Notes: generated from the letters alone by a model not told the origin. A stretch of DNA of 64,000 nucleotides from Buttiauxella massiliensis (GCF_902500225.1 NZ_LR722649.1:437586-501585), one strand, 5' to 3'. Numbered from the stretch's first letter, positions 17,903 through 28,067 are shown. A program made the numbers and translations.

Positions 17903-18943
17903 TCACGGTGCCGGATAAGTATAAATCCGGTTCACCGCTTCTAACTCTTCAAGTACGTCTTCGGTCAAGTCCAGATGCAGGCTCTCAAGGTTAGTTTTCA
18001 ACTGCTCAAGTGTGGTGGCACCTAACAGCGTGCTGGCAACAAACGGCTGACGGCGAACAAACGCCAGAGCCATTTGAGCTGGGTCCAGATTGTGTCGCTT
18101 AGCAACATCAACATAGGCGGCAACGGCATGCTGAGTCTGTTCGCCGCTATAACGAGTGAACCGGCTAAATAGCGTGTTGCGAGCGCCAGCAGGTTTAGCT
18201 CCGTTGAGATATTTACCGGTCAGCGTACCGAACGCCAGACAGGAGTAAGCCAGCAACTCCACACCTTCGCGCTGAGTAATTTCTGCCAGCCCCACTTCAA
18301 AGCTGCGGTTCACCAGACTGTATGGGTTCTGAATGGTGACAATGCGCGGTAAATCATGTTTTTCAGCAAGTTGCAGATAACGCATCACGCCCCATGGTGT
18401 TTCATTGGAGACGCCGATATAGCGGATTTTCCCAGCACGCTGGAACTCCGTGAGTGCTTCCAGGGTTTCAAGCAGGGTGACCGGTACAGCGTTATCGGTC
18501 CACGTATACCCCAATTTGCCAAAGCAGTTGGTGACACGTTGTGGCCAGTGAACCTGATAAAGGTCGATATAGTCGGTTTGCAAACGCTTCAGGCTGGCAT
18601 CTAACGCATCACGAATATTTCTGCGATCCAGCATTTGATTTGGGCGGATGCCGGCATCGTTGTTGCGGCTTGGGCCACTGACTTTTGTGGCGATAATCAG
18701 TTTTTCGCGATTCGCGCGCTGCTTTAGCCAGTTACCGACGTAGGTTTCTGTTAAGCCTTGGGTTTCCGGGCGAGGTGGCACAGGGTACATTTCTGCGACA
18801 TCAATCAGGTTAACACCCTGGCTGACTGCGTAATCGAGTTGTTCATGAGCGTCGGCTTCGCTGTTTTGCTCACCAAACGTCATGGTTCCCAGCCCTAGCG
18901 TACTTATTTCAAGAGAGCTGTGGGGGATACGGTGATATTGCAT
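17903..18943 (-). CDS. tas: Tas, aldo/keto reductase family protein
   Basis: A 346-residue NADP(H)-dependent aldo/keto reductase-like protein, the E. coli length. It begins MQYHRIPHSSLEISTLGLGTMTFGEQ and has the AKR residues Asp and Tyr in NLIDVAEMYPVP, Lys in ATKVSG and His in YQVHWPQR. In E. coli, tas was found because it suppresses tyrosine auxotrophy in starved cells; its natural substrate is not established. It is followed downstream, after an ERIC element upstream of its start, by the hairpin shared with lplT. Confidence 0.95.
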   Translation of the reverse strand: MQYHRIPHSSLEISTLGLGTMTFGEQNSEADAHEQLDYAVSQGVNLIDVAEMYPVPPRPETQGLTETYVGNWLKQRANREKLIIATKVSGPSRNNDAGIRPNQMLDRRNIRDALDASLKRLQTDYIDLYQVHWPQRVTNCFGKLGYTWTDNAVPVTLLETLEALTEFQRAGKIRYIGVSNETPWGVMRYLQLAEKHDLPRIVTIQNPYSLVNRSFEVGLAEITQREGVELLAYSCLAFGTLTGKYLNGAKPAGARNTLFSRFTRYSGEQTQHAVAAYVDVAKRHNLDPAQMALAFVRRQPFVASTLLGATTLEQLKTNLESLHLDLTEDVLEELEAVNRIYTYPAP

Positions 18944-19009
18944 AGCCGCCTTCCTTATTCTTCTGTCTTATCGGTCAGGCAAGCACCCGACAAAAAATTG
19001 ACTAATAAC

Positions 19010-19129
19010 CAAAATAATTCGAGCTGCATCGCGGCGGCAAGTGAATGAATCCCGATGAGCTTACATAAGTAAGTGATTCGGGTGAATAAACGTAGCCAAC
19101 AATGATGCAGCTTGAAGTATGACGGGTAT
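19010..19129. repeat. ERIC (IRU) element, full length
   Basis: The roughly 120-bp imperfect palindrome has the ERIC ends (ATAATTCGAGCTGCA and TGCAGCTTGAAGTATGACGG) and the central GAGCTTACATAAGTAAGTGA core. It lies between the start of tas and the end of ygdR. Such elements are non-coding and transcribed as part of flanking mRNAs. Confidence 0.92.
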
Positions 19130-19222
19130 AAACATGGCAGAAGGGAGGCAAAAGCGGAAGGGGGAATGTGAAGAAAAAGTGTTACAGGCCAGCGAGGCGC
19201 TGACCTTTATACGCTGTATTTA

Positions 19223-19441
19223 CTAACGTTCGATAATTTGTGAAACATCATCGCGATTAATCTGCATCTCATTGCCTTGCTGATCGCGATAGCTAACCAA
19301 ACCGGTGTCGTCATCGACTTGCGGTTTACCATCAGTCAGGATCATACGGCCATCTTTGGTTGCCATCACGTAATCGCTGCTACAACCTGAAACCGCAAAT
19401 GCCAGACCGACAGCGGAAATTATAACTGCCCATTTTTTCAT
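19223..19441 (-). CDS. ygdR: Small lipoprotein YgdR (DUF903)
   Basis: A 72-residue predicted lipoprotein. A lysine-led hydrophobic signal ends in the lipobox VSGC, with the acylated cysteine at residue 20, so it is a substrate of the Lgt encoded in this window. The remaining 52 residues form the DUF903 SH3-like fold ([20 protein letters not shown]...DVSQIIER). It lies between ygdQ and tas as in E. coli. The function is unknown. It is a paralogue of ygdI at 47687-47914. Confidence 0.93.
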   Translation of the reverse strand: MKKWAVIISAVGLAFAVSGCSSDYVMATKDGRMILTDGKPQVDDDTGLVSYRDQQGNEMQINRDDVSQIIER

Positions 19442-19567
19442 CGTTATTCGCCTCGTGTGGTATGGAATGACATATACAGTCTAGTAATAACTCGGGCAAC
19501 CGTTAAAAGTAAGCAGTAAATTCTTAAAAGAAACAGCGGGGAAGCGAGAATGCTTCCCCCGAGACGA

Positions 19568-20281
19568 TTAAAGCGGGTTCTTTTTGTTGCGAATAAGATT
19601 TAGCGTTTCTACCGCAATTGAGAAGAACATAGCAAAGTAGATGTAACCTTTTGGCACATGAATATCGAAGCCTTCAAGAATCAGCGTAAAACCGACCAGC
19701 AACAAGAATGACAGCGCCAGCATTTTCACCGAAGGGTGACGTTCTACAAAATCACCAATCGATTTTGCAGCAAACATCATCACCATTACGGCAATCACCA
19801 CAGCAGCCATCATAATAAACAGATGATCGGACAGGCCAACGGCTGTAATGACGGAATCCAGACTGAAGATAATATCCAGCAGCATTATCTGCACAATTGC
19901 GCCAAAGAAGGAGTGAACGTTGGTTTTTATTCCTTCCTCTTCACCTTCAATGGACTCGTGAATCTCTTTACTCGCTTTCCAGATTAAGAACACGCCACCT
20001 AATGTCAAAATGAGGTCTCGTGCCGAGAACGCATGGCCCATCACGGAAAAAAGAGGGTGAATTAAGTGCGTCATCCAGGCGATAGACGCCAGTAACACCA
20101 GACGCATAATCATCGCAGCCCCCAGTCCCAGGCGGCGCGCTTGGGCTTGCTGCGCTTTAGGCAGCTTCGCCACAACAAGTGAGAGGAAGATGATATTGTC
20201 GATACCCAGAACGATTTCTAGAATCGTCAGTGTCCCTAGCGCCATCCACGCGTTAGGATCGGTAACCCATGCAAACAACAT
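19568..20281 (-). CDS. ygdQ: TerC-family inner-membrane protein YgdQ
   Basis: A 237-residue polytopic membrane protein of the TerC family with about seven hydrophobic segments. The family signature acidic-membrane motifs are present: LEIVLGIDNIIFLS (22-35 region) and LLDIIFSLDSVITAVG. TerC-like proteins are associated with metal-ion handling (manganese in several bacteria); the specific role of YgdQ is not established. It lies downstream of mutH on the same strand. Confidence 0.93.
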   Translation of the reverse strand: MLFAWVTDPNAWMALGTLTILEIVLGIDNIIFLSLVVAKLPKAQQAQARRLGLGAAMIMRLVLLASIAWMTHLIHPLFSVMGHAFSARDLILTLGGVFLIWKASKEIHESIEGEEEGIKTNVHSFFGAIVQIMLLDIIFSLDSVITAVGLSDHLFIMMAAVVIAVMVMMFAAKSIGDFVERHPSVKMLALSFLLLVGFTLILEGFDIHVPKGYIYFAMFFSIAVETLNLIRNKKNPL

Positions 20282-20354
20282 TTAAAGCCCTGCCAGAAAT
20301 TATAAAACGCCAATTATAAACGCGAGCTGAACGCAGGACACAAATTAATTGGTG

Positions 20355-21041
20355 CTACAACGAGAAATGATTAGCCAGTAAAGCGGCGGTAAAGTTCTTT
20401 TTCAGATAAAAACCGCGCGGGAGCGTAAGAATTGGCGCGCCATCAGCACCGAATGCATTGGTTAGCGCTTTGCTATTGGCGGCTTTGGGGCGTAACTGCA
20501 ACACTTCTCCGTGTCGTGCGGTGATGCGCTCAACCTGGCCGAGCACAATCAAATCCATTAACTCCTCCCAATCCTGACGCAACTGCTGCTCTTCTTCCTC
20601 GGAAGGAGTCCACAGCAAAGGGGTGCCGATATGACGCAGAGCAAGGGGAATTTGCCGCTCTCCTTCAACCGGAACCCACAGAACCCGTTTTAATTTGTGG
20701 CGCACATGGCTGGTTTCCCACGTCACCCCTGTGTTGCCGGTGAGCGGGGCCACGCAAACAAAAGTAGTTTCCAACGGGCGGCCAAATCTATCCACAGGGA
20801 TAGTTTTCAGCTCAATTCCTAATGCTGCGAAATCTTGTTCAGGTTTGCTACCAGCGCTGGCACCCAGCCATAGTTCGAGCAAAACACCGATCCAGCCTTT
20901 GTCGCGCTTGAGATCCTTTGGGATCGGCAATCTGGCTAAAGCAGCCAGTTCACCTAGCGTATAGCCAGCCAGCTTCTGAGCTTGAGTCAGTAATATCTGT
21001 TCGTTTTCTGGAGGGTTAAGTAAGGGACTGAGTGTTTGCAT
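20355..21041 (-). CDS. mutH: DNA mismatch repair endonuclease MutH
   Basis: A 228-residue type II restriction-fold endonuclease that nicks the unmethylated strand at hemimethylated GATC sites when activated by MutS-MutL. The catalytic residues D70, E77 and K79 are present in the [18 protein letters not shown] stretch. The length fits the family. A start at 21041 with [11 protein letters not shown] matches the E. coli pattern. The long upstream region carries DnaA boxes. ygdQ follows on the same strand after 73 bases. Confidence 0.97.
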   Translation of the reverse strand: MQTLSPLLNPPENEQILLTQAQKLAGYTLGELAALARLPIPKDLKRDKGWIGVLLELWLGASAGSKPEQDFAALGIELKTIPVDRFGRPLETTFVCVAPLTGNTGVTWETSHVRHKLKRVLWVPVEGERQIPLALRHIGTPLLWTPSEEEEQQLRQDWEELMDLIVLGQVERITARHGEVLQLRPKAANSKALTNAFGADGAPILTLPRGFYLKKNFTAALLANHFSL

Positions 21042-21726
21042 GTTGTCTTGTTACTGGCTGTTCAAAAAGTAAGCGTAATTATCCCGCGATATAAAGATAG
21101 TTTAGCGTGCCGGGGATAAGAATGACAATGCACTGATTTTTAATAACTTTTAAGATTAAAACTTATCGTTTTTTAATTTGGAAAAAACCTTTTCCCATTC
21201 TGGTCACCGGGAGTGAACAGGATCTTACACCGGGTTATCCACAGAAAAATGGGATAAGTGATAAAAAAGCTCACTACTGGTTCGATTTACAGCCTTGACT
21301 GGGGGTTAAACCCATTTTTTCACCAGATTGTGACTAACTTGTTGGCACAATCTGTGGATAAAAACGTCATTGGTCGATCTTTCATCAGTGTGAGATCTTC
21401 ATGTGTGATGATCATCACATTACTGGGCTGTAAGTTATTCATTATATCTTTATTGTATTGAATATATTGATTATTTTATTTCATATTTTTAGTGGGTTTC
21501 AGGAGTTATCCTAAGTTGTCCCGAGTGTATAAGGTAGTTCTTCACAGTTATATCCACAGAAAAAGTGAATAAACTGCGAGGCCCATCCACGTTAATGTTT
21601 ATAACTCGGTCATATTTTGTGAGTTATTCAAATGTTATTCCTTCTGAGAACCGTTACACAGTGGTTTACCGTCTAGCGCTTGTATGAAACAATCGCCCTA
21701 ATCTAAGTTTGTTTTGAGGTAGTCCG
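21042..21726. other. mutH-rppH intergenic region with DnaA boxes
   Basis: About 685 bases between divergent genes without a credible ORF. It contains two perfect DnaA boxes in opposite orientation, TTATCCACA at 21235-21243 and TGTGGATAA at 21353-21361, plus a near match ATATCCACA at 21550-21558. The sequence is AT-rich, notably 21425-21490. I recall the mutH region of E. coli being reported as a high-affinity DnaA-binding site, but cannot confirm this here. Promoters of both genes must also lie here. Confidence 0.7.
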
Positions 21727-22257
21727 GTGATCGATGATGATGGCTACCGCCCGAATGTTGGTATCGTAATCTGTAATCGGCAGGGTCAAGTAATGTGGGC
21801 CAGGCGTTTTGGTCAACATTCCTGGCAGTTTCCGCAAGGTGGCATCAATCCTGGCGAATCCCCGGAACAGGCAATGTACCGGGAGCTTTTCGAGGAAGTG
21901 GGTTTACAGCGAAAAGATGTCCGAATACTCGCCTCGACCCGAAACTGGTTACGTTACAAGTTACCTAAACGTTTGGTGCGTTGGGACACAAAGCCGGTTT
22001 GTATCGGCCAGAAACAAAAATGGTTTCTCTTGCAGTTGATCAGTAGCGATAACGATATCAATATGCAAACCAGTAGTACCCCAGAGTTTGATGGCTGGCG
22101 TTGGGTTAGTTATTGGTATCCGGTTCGTCAGGTCGTCTCCTTTAAACGCGATGTTTATCGTCGGGTGATGAAAGAGTTTGCAAGCGTCGTAATGCCGCTA
22201 CAGGAAGTTGCGCCACCACGTAATAACGCGCCTGCATGGCGACGTAAAAGAGGTTAA
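21727..22257 (+). CDS. rppH: RNA pyrophosphohydrolase RppH
   Basis: A 176-residue Nudix hydrolase that removes pyrophosphate from the 5' end of mRNAs and so triggers RNase E-dependent decay. The Nudix box GX5EX7REUXEEXGU is complete at about residues 38-60 ([20 protein letters not shown], then VGL). The start codon is GTG at 21727 with GAGGTAG upstream, giving the E. coli N terminus [14 protein letters not shown]. It is followed 12 bases later by ptsP, with which it forms an operon. Confidence 0.97.
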   Translation: MIDDDGYRPNVGIVICNRQGQVMWARRFGQHSWQFPQGGINPGESPEQAMYRELFEEVGLQRKDVRILASTRNWLRYKLPKRLVRWDTKPVCIGQKQKWFLLQLISSDNDINMQTSSTPEFDGWRWVSYWYPVRQVVSFKRDVYRRVMKEFASVVMPLQEVAPPRNNAPAWRRKRG

Positions 22258-22269
22258 GTCACGCGAAAA

Positions 22270-24516
22270 ATGCTTACCCGTCTGCGAGAAATAGTCGAGA
22301 AGGTTGCCAGTGCCCCGCGCCTCAATGAGGCGCTGGATATTTTGGTTACAGACATCTGCCTTGCGATGGATACCGAGGTATGCTCGGTTTATCTCGCAGA
22401 TCATGACAGGCGCTGCTTTTATCTCATGGCAACACGTGGCCTTAAAAAGCCACGTGGTCGCACCATTACACTCGCATTTGATGAAGGCATTGTCGGACTG
22501 GTTGGGCGTCTTGCAGAGCCGATAAACCTTGCTGATGCGCAGAAGCACCCAAGTTTTAAATATGTACCTGCAGTAAAAGAAGAACGTTTTCGCGCCTTCT
22601 TGGGTGTCCCTATCATCCAGCGTCGCCAGTTGCTGGGTGTGTTGGTAGTACAACAACGTGAGCACCGGCAATATGATGAAAGCGAGGAGTCTTTCCTCGT
22701 TACGCTCGCCACACAAATGGCGGCAATCCTCTCTCAATCACAGCTAGCTGCCTTATTTGGTCAATATCGCCAAACGCGTATTCGTGCGTTGCCTGCATCT
22801 CCGGGTGTAGCAATTGCCGAAGGTTGGATGGATTCGACACTCCCTTTAATGGAGCAAGTGTCGGAGGCATCTACACTCGATACGACACTTGAGCGTGAAC
22901 GTCTGACTGCAGCACTTGAAGAGGCTTCCAACGAATTTCGCCGCTATAGCAAACGCTTTGCAGCGGGAGCTCAGAAAGAAACTGCGGCCATCTTTGACCT
23001 TTATTCTCACCTACTTACCGATGCCCGACTTCGTCGTGAACTATTCGAAGAGGTGGATAAAGGGTCGGTGGCAGAATGGGCAGTCAAAAAAGTCATCGAA
23101 AAATTTGCAGAGCAATTCGCAAGCCTCAGCGACAGCTACCTAAAAGAACGAGCGGGCGATCTCCGCACGCTCGGTCAACGTCTGCTATTCCATCTTGATG
23201 ACAACATTCAGAGCCCAAATACCTGGCCTGAACGCTTTGTGCTGGTGGCTGATGAGCTATCTGCAACCACGCTTGCTGAATTGCCGCAAAACCGCCTGGT
23301 TGGTGTTGTTGTGCGTGATGGTGCTGCGAACTCGCATGCTGCAATCATGGTGCGGGCGTTGGGCATTCCAACCGTCATGGGAGCTGATATTCAACCCTCT
23401 GTGCTGCATCGGCGCACATTGGTTGTTGATGGCTATCGGGGTGAATTGCTGGTTGACCCTGAAACAGTGTTGTTGCAGGAATACCAACGGCTTATCACCG
23501 AAGAGAATGAACTCACTCTTCTGGTTGAAGACGGCGTTGATAGCCCGGCTGTACTGAAAAGTGGTGAGCGTGTGCAAGTCATGCTGAATGCGGGTCTGAG
23601 CCCGGAGCATGAGCAGCAACTTGGCAGTCGTATCGACGGAATCGGTTTATACCGCACCGAAATCCCGTTCATGCTGCAAAGCGGCTTCCCGTCAGAAGAA
23701 GAACAGGTCGCCCAATATCAGGGCATGTTGCAGATGTTTAACGAAAAACCGGTCACACTACGAACGCTTGATGTTGGGGCGGATAAACAATTGCCGTATA
23801 TGCCTATCAGTGAAGAAAATCCATGTCTGGGCTGGCGGGGAATCCGTATCACGCTTGACCAACCTGAGATTTTCCTCGTGCAGGTGCGCGCTATGCTGCG
23901 TGCTAACGCTGCCACGGGTAACTTGAGCATTCTGCTACCGATGATCACTAGCATCGACGAGATTGATGAGGCACGCCGCCTGATTGACCGTGCCGGGCGC
24001 GAAGTGGAAGAGGTACTGGGTTATGAGCTACCTAAGCCGCGTATTGGTGTGATGGTTGAAGTCCCGTCGATGGTATTCATGATGGGGCACCTTGCCAGCC
24101 GCGTTGATTTTATCTCTGTGGGCACCAACGACCTGACGCAATATTTGCTGGCCGTCGATCGCAATAACACTCGTGTTGCAAGCCTGTATGACAGTCTTCA
24201 CCCGGCAATGATCCGTGCGTTGAGCCACATTGCGAAAGAGGCGGAACGTAACGGTATTGACCTATGTTTATGTGGTGAAATGGCGGGTGACCCGATGTGC
24301 GTGGCACTGCTGGTGGGTATGGGGTATCGCCATTTATCGATGAACGGCCGCTCGGTGGCTCGCGTCAAATATCTGTTGCGCCACATTAGCCTGGAAGAGA
24401 CACAACAGCTTGCGCAGCGTAGCCTGGAAGCTCAATTATCGACAGAAGTGCGCCATCAGGTTGCGTCCTTCATGGAACGACGTGGAATGGGCGGTTTGAT
24501 TCGCGGCGGGCGTTAG
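22270..24516 (+). CDS. ptsP: Nitrogen-PTS enzyme I, PtsP (EI-Ntr)
   Basis: A 748-residue phosphoenolpyruvate-protein phosphotransferase that starts the nitrogen-related PTS relay to NPr and EIIA-Ntr. The N-terminal GAF domain (about 1-160) senses glutamine/2-oxoglutarate. Then follow the HPr-binding helical domain, the phosphohistidine domain with H356 in DGAANSHAAIMVRALG, and the C-terminal PEP-binding barrel with GLYRTEIPFM, LPMITS and LCGEMAGDP motifs. All key motifs are intact. ATG 22270 lies 12 bases after rppH. Confidence 0.97.
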   Translation: MLTRLREIVEKVASAPRLNEALDILVTDICLAMDTEVCSVYLADHDRRCFYLMATRGLKKPRGRTITLAFDEGIVGLVGRLAEPINLADAQKHPSFKYVPAVKEERFRAFLGVPIIQRRQLLGVLVVQQREHRQYDESEESFLVTLATQMAAILSQSQLAALFGQYRQTRIRALPASPGVAIAEGWMDSTLPLMEQVSEASTLDTTLERERLTAALEEASNEFRRYSKRFAAGAQKETAAIFDLYSHLLTDARLRRELFEEVDKGSVAEWAVKKVIEKFAEQFASLSDSYLKERAGDLRTLGQRLLFHLDDNIQSPNTWPERFVLVADELSATTLAELPQNRLVGVVVRDGAANSHAAIMVRALGIPTVMGADIQPSVLHRRTLVVDGYRGELLVDPETVLLQEYQRLITEENELTLLVEDGVDSPAVLKSGERVQVMLNAGLSPEHEQQLGSRIDGIGLYRTEIPFMLQSGFPSEEEQVAQYQGMLQMFNEKPVTLRTLDVGADKQLPYMPISEENPCLGWRGIRITLDQPEIFLVQVRAMLRANAATGNLSILLPMITSIDEIDEARRLIDRAGREVEEVLGYELPKPRIGVMVEVPSMVFMMGHLASRVDFISVGTNDLTQYLLAVDRNNTRVASLYDSLHPAMIRALSHIAKEAERNGIDLCLCGEMAGDPMCVALLVGMGYRHLSMNGRSVARVKYLLRHISLEETQQLAQRSLEAQLSTEVRHQVASFMERRGMGGLIRGGR

Positions 24517-24556
24517 TTGCTGGCGCCGCTCTTCTTTCTCATACCTTATTCATGCC

Positions 24557-24608
24557 GAAATAATTCGAGTTGCAGCCAACACAGCCGCGGCTCGAAGTAT
24601 GAAGGGCA
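24557..24608. repeat. Short ERIC derivative (internally deleted)
   Basis: The outer ends of ERIC are present (AAATAATTCGAGTTGCAGCC and GCTCGAAGTATGAAGGGCAT) but the central core is missing, leaving about 52 bp. It lies between ptsP and lgt. The same deletion form occurs in opposite orientation at 43083-43138. Confidence 0.85.
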
Positions 24609-24750
24609 TTACATATCTTTTACAACTTCACCGACTTAATCCTTGAGCCCTTTGTGCTATGATCCGCTGCTTTCGGAGCGCATCCGCACAGATGCGTACT
24701 TGCAACCCATCGTCGACTTTCGGTGGGGTAACAATGGTTTGTGGTGACAG

Positions 24751-25626
24751 ATGAATAGTGGCTATCTGCATTTCCCTGAATTTGACCCGGTGATTTTTTC
24801 CGTCGGGCCAGTCTCTTTGCACTGGTACGGAGTGATGTACCTGGTTGGTTTCGTGTTTGCTATGTGGCTTGCAGGTCGTCGCGCCAATAAGCCAGGTAGC
24901 GGTTGGACGAAAGACGAAGTCGAAAACCTGCTATATGCTGGCTTCCTCGGGGTATTCCTCGGCGGGCGCCTTGGTTATGTCTTCTTCTACAACCTGCCAT
25001 CCTTCCTTGCTGACCCACTGTATCTGTTTAAAGTCTGGGATGGCGGTATGTCCTTCCACGGCGGGCTAGTTGGTGTTATCTGCGTGATGATTTGGTTCGC
25101 GCGCCGTACTCACCGCAACTTCTTCCAGGTTGCTGATTTTATTGCACCATTGATCCCATTTGGTTTGGGCGCAGGCCGCCTGGGCAACTTCATCAATGGT
25201 GAACTGTGGGGCCGTGTTGATCCAAACTTCCAGTGGGCGATGCTGTTCCCTGGTTCCCGTAGTGAAGACGTTGGCCTGTTGGCTACACATCCTGAATGGC
25301 AGTCGCTGTTTAACACCTACGGTGTCTTACCACGTCATCCTTCTCAGCTTTACGAGATGGTTTTGGAAGGTATCGTGCTGTTCATCATTCTTAACGTCTT
25401 CATCCGTAAACCGCGCCCAATGGGGGCTGTATCCGGCCTGTTCCTGATTGGCTATGGTGCTTTCCGCATTATCGTTGAATTCTTCCGCCAGCCGGATGCA
25501 CAGTTTACCGGTGCGTGGGTGCAGTACATCAGCATGGGGCAAATCCTCTCGATTCCGATGATTGTCGCCGGTGTGGTAATGATGGTTTGGGCGTATCGTC
25601 GTCGTCCACAGCAACAGCTTTCGTGA
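24751..25626 (+). CDS. lgt: Prolipoprotein diacylglyceryl transferase Lgt
   Basis: A 291-residue inner-membrane enzyme that attaches diacylglycerol from phosphatidylglycerol to the lipobox cysteine of prolipoproteins (here for example MltA, YgdI and YgdR). It has seven membrane segments. The essential H103 is in MSFHGGLVG and R143 is in the signature [16 protein letters not shown] (140-155). The gene is directly upstream of thyA (six-base gap), the usual enterobacterial operon, in which thyA depends on lgt transcription. Confidence 0.98.
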   Translation: MNSGYLHFPEFDPVIFSVGPVSLHWYGVMYLVGFVFAMWLAGRRANKPGSGWTKDEVENLLYAGFLGVFLGGRLGYVFFYNLPSFLADPLYLFKVWDGGMSFHGGLVGVICVMIWFARRTHRNFFQVADFIAPLIPFGLGAGRLGNFINGELWGRVDPNFQWAMLFPGSRSEDVGLLATHPEWQSLFNTYGVLPRHPSQLYEMVLEGIVLFIILNVFIRKPRPMGAVSGLFLIGYGAFRIIVEFFRQPDAQFTGAWVQYISMGQILSIPMIVAGVVMMVWAYRRRPQQQLS

Positions 25627-25632
25627 GGAAAC

Positions 25633-26427
25633 ATGCAACAGTATCTTGATTTGATGAAACATGTGCTGGAAAACGGCACTCCAAAAGATGACCGCACTGG
25701 CACCGGTACGCTGTCGATTTTCGGTCATCAGATGCGCTTCAATTTGCAAGATGGTTTCCCGCTGGTTACCACTAAACGCTGCCATTTACGCTCCATCATT
25801 CATGAACTACTGTGGTTCCTGAAGGGGGAAACCAACGTTGCATATCTGCATGAAAACAACGTCTCTATCTGGGACGAATGGGCAGATGAAAATGGCGACC
25901 TTGGCCCTGTGTATGGCAAGCAGTGGCGCTCTTGGGCAACGCCAGATGGCCGCCATATTGACCAGTTAACCACTGTGATTAACCAGCTTAAAAACGATCC
26001 CGACTCACGCCGCATTATTGTTTCGGCGTGGAACGTGGGTGAGCTGGATAAAATGGCACTGGCACCATGCCATGCGTTCTTCCAGTTCTATGTGGCTGAC
26101 GGCAAGCTTTCCTGCCAGCTTTATCAACGTTCATGTGACATCTTCCTTGGCCTGCCGTTTAATATCGCCAGCTATGCGTTACTGGTGCATATGATGGCGC
26201 AGCAATGTGACCTGGAAGTGGGTGATTTTGTCTGGACCGGTGGCGATACTCATTTGTACAGCAACCACCTCGAGCAAACTCGCTTGCAGTTAACCCGTGA
26301 GCCACGGGCTCTGCCAAAACTGGTGATTAAACGTAAACCTGAATCACTGTTCGATTACCGTTTCGAAGATTTTGAAATCGAGGGCTACGATCCGCACCCT
26401 GCGATCAAAGCGCCAGTCGCTATCTGA
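25633..26427 (+). CDS. thyA: Thymidylate synthase ThyA
   Basis: A 264-residue cytoplasmic enzyme converting dUMP to dTMP with methylenetetrahydrofolate. The nucleophile C146 is in [13 protein letters not shown], and the nucleotide-binding residues are in [17 protein letters not shown]. The C-terminal Ile/Val ending (APVAI) closes the active site. The length equals that of E. coli. A terminator follows 19 bases after the stop, separating it from the pseudopilin genes. Confidence 0.98.
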   Translation: MQQYLDLMKHVLENGTPKDDRTGTGTLSIFGHQMRFNLQDGFPLVTTKRCHLRSIIHELLWFLKGETNVAYLHENNVSIWDEWADENGDLGPVYGKQWRSWATPDGRHIDQLTTVINQLKNDPDSRRIIVSAWNVGELDKMALAPCHAFFQFYVADGKLSCQLYQRSCDIFLGLPFNIASYALLVHMMAQQCDLEVGDFVWTGGDTHLYSNHLEQTRLQLTREPRALPKLVIKRKPESLFDYRFEDFEIEGYDPHPAIKAPVAI

Positions 26428-26445
26428 CGACTGACAGCCTGCCAT

Positions 26446-26476
26446 AACCGGTGCCATTTGTGCGCCGGTTTTTTTT
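26446..26476 (+). terminator. Intrinsic terminator after thyA
   Basis: AACCGGTGC (26446-26454) pairs with GCGCCGGTT (26462-26470) with one wobble around a seven-base loop; the T-run extends to 26476. Confidence 0.85.
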
Positions 26477-26611
26477 GCCTGAATTTTGTCTTTGCGAGCC
26501 TCTTTCCAGCACTTCTGCAACCTTATGAAACCCTAAAACTATCCTTCGAGTCACCCCGAAAAATAGTTCTTTGGCAGTGGCGAAGAATTTTTCGGCTGGC
26601 ACACTGCCGCC

Positions 26612-27085
26612 ATGAAAATAAAACAACAAGGCTTTAGCCTGATAGAAATGATGGTGGTAATGATCATTGTTGCGGTACTTGGCGCTGGCGGTTTGTTTGG
26701 CTGGCAACAGTGGCAGCAACAGCAACGGCTATGGATAACCACCCAGCATGTCCGCAATTTGCTCGAAGAGCTACGCAGTGATGCTAACTGGCATAACCGA
26801 GACCATCTGTTAGTAGTGAAACGAACAGAAAAAATGTGGTGTCTTACCAGTAAGTTGGCGGAGGACAGTGAATGTCATTCTGACAAACGCTGGCGATTAA
26901 ACCAGCCTTTTACTGATGTTGATATTACTGAGATAACGCCAGGTGTGGGATTTTATGGATTGAGAAATACCGCCTGGCCTGGCCATATATTGTTGCAAAG
27001 CATGGCTGGTAAATGGCGGGTTGTTCTTTCGGCTCAGGGAAGAGTTCGTGTCTGCGAGGTTATAGGGAGCAACAAATGCAGCTAA
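26612..27085 (+). CDS. ppdA: Type IV pseudopilin PpdA
   Basis: A 157-residue prepilin-peptidase-dependent protein. The short basic leader MKIKQQG is cut before F8, followed by the class III signal helix FSLIEMMVVMIIVAVLGAGG with glutamate at mature position 5. The globular part contains a GspH/FimT-like region. First gene of ppdA-ppdB-ygdB-ppdC, whose products resemble minor pseudopilins of type II secretion or type IV pili. No pilus assembly genes are in the window. The role in enterobacteria is poorly defined; DNA uptake or competence pilus priming has been proposed. Confidence 0.93.
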   Translation: MKIKQQGFSLIEMMVVMIIVAVLGAGGLFGWQQWQQQQRLWITTQHVRNLLEELRSDANWHNRDHLLVVKRTEKMWCLTSKLAEDSECHSDKRWRLNQPFTDVDITEITPGVGFYGLRNTAWPGHILLQSMAGKWRVVLSAQGRVRVCEVIGSNKCS

Positions 27086-27636
27086 ATCAGCAGGGATTCA
27101 CCTTACTGGAAACGCTCATCGCTATGGCATTAAGTAGTATTGTTTTGCTAGGTGCAGGACGGTTATTTCCAGCTCTGCAACAAGCAGTATTGCAGCAATA
27201 TCAAAAAGAAAGTCTACAAGAGTCACTCTGGCAGTTGGCGTTCAGTTTGGGGAAACAGTTGCAAAGAGCAGGCTATTGCCACGGAAGCTGCCAGGGAGAT
27301 GGGTTGATACTGCGCAAAGAGGGCGGATGCGTTTTGTTGCAATGGGATAGCAATAGTAATGGGCGCTGGGAGCCTTCCAGCCATGCCGAAACTGAATTGG
27401 CAGGTTATCGACTAAACGGTAGCAATCTGGAATTTATGCGCGGAGCTACCAGTTGTGAAGGAAGTGGCTGGGAGAAAATATCCGATCCAGCAATAATGGC
27501 TATACAGAAATTCTCGGTGACCCGCCAGGCTCGTCACTCAATGCCTCCGCTGTTAATAATTGAACTGGAAGCGGCTTTCAAAAAAGGCCGAAACCAGGTG
27601 TCTTTGCACCATACCGTTGTGGGATATAACTTGTGA
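27076..27636 (+). CDS. ppdB: Type IV pseudopilin PpdB
   Basis: A 186-residue minor pseudopilin. The leader MQLNQQG is followed by the prepilin helix FTLLETLIAMALSSIVLLG with the conserved glutamate. The rest is a globular PilW-like domain with paired cysteines (GYCHGSCQGDG). ATG 27076 is chosen because the longer reading frame start lies in ppdA, and AGGGAGC precedes this ATG. It overlaps ppdA by ten bases and ygdB by four (GTGA). Confidence 0.92.
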   Translation: MQLNQQGFTLLETLIAMALSSIVLLGAGRLFPALQQAVLQQYQKESLQESLWQLAFSLGKQLQRAGYCHGSCQGDGLILRKEGGCVLLQWDSNSNGRWEPSSHAETELAGYRLNGSNLEFMRGATSCEGSGWEKISDPAIMAIQKFSVTRQARHSMPPLLIIELEAAFKKGRNQVSLHHTVVGYNL

Positions 27637-28067
27637 GTGGACATCCTGAGCGGGGAAATATCACCCTCGGATTCGTGCTGCTATTATTTGCGCTGGGGAT
27701 ATTAATGCTAGGTGGATTACAACGACAGTTAAGTCACCAGCGGCACTTAGTCGCCAGCGAAATAGGTTTTCTTAAGCAATATGCTGCTGCCATTTCTGCT
27801 CAGGCCTGGGGAAGTCAGTTAATCTGGCAACCTCAGCAAACCTGGCACTGCCAGCAAGAAATAGAAAAAGGCTGGAAGGCCTGCGTCTTGTTGGTCGAAA
27901 GAAATGAGGTGCTGATGGCGGTGCGTGGAACGTATTCAGGAGCGCAATTGCCACTCACACTTTGGCGATGGGGTGTTGTAGATAATTCACGTTGGTTATC
28001 GACCCCTCATGGCTGGCTGGATTTTTGCCCTTTTACTGAGGTGCCCAGATGTCAGTTACCACAGTAA
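27633..28067 (+). CDS. ygdB: YgdB, DUF2509 membrane-anchored protein (PilX-like)
   Basis: A 144-residue protein with one hydrophobic N-terminal helix (ITLGFVLLLFALGILMLGGL) lacking a canonical GF prepilin cleavage motif, then a small domain with several cysteines. It sits between ppdB and ppdC with four-base and 19-base overlaps, so it is translationally coupled to the pseudopilin genes and probably functions with them as a PilX-like component. Translation starts with GTG at 27633. The function is unproven. Confidence 0.9.
   Translation: MSGHPERGNITLGFVLLLFALGILMLGGLQRQLSHQRHLVASEIGFLKQYAAAISAQAWGSQLIWQPQQTWHCQQEIEKGWKACVLLVERNEVLMAVRGTYSGAQLPLTLWRWGVVDNSRWLSTPHGWLDFCPFTEVPRCQLPQ

Noticed and set aside
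21258..21461. Small ORF in the mutH-rppH gap
   Set aside because: The region is low-complexity and AT-rich with DnaA boxes on both sides; no ribosome site or protein pattern was seen.
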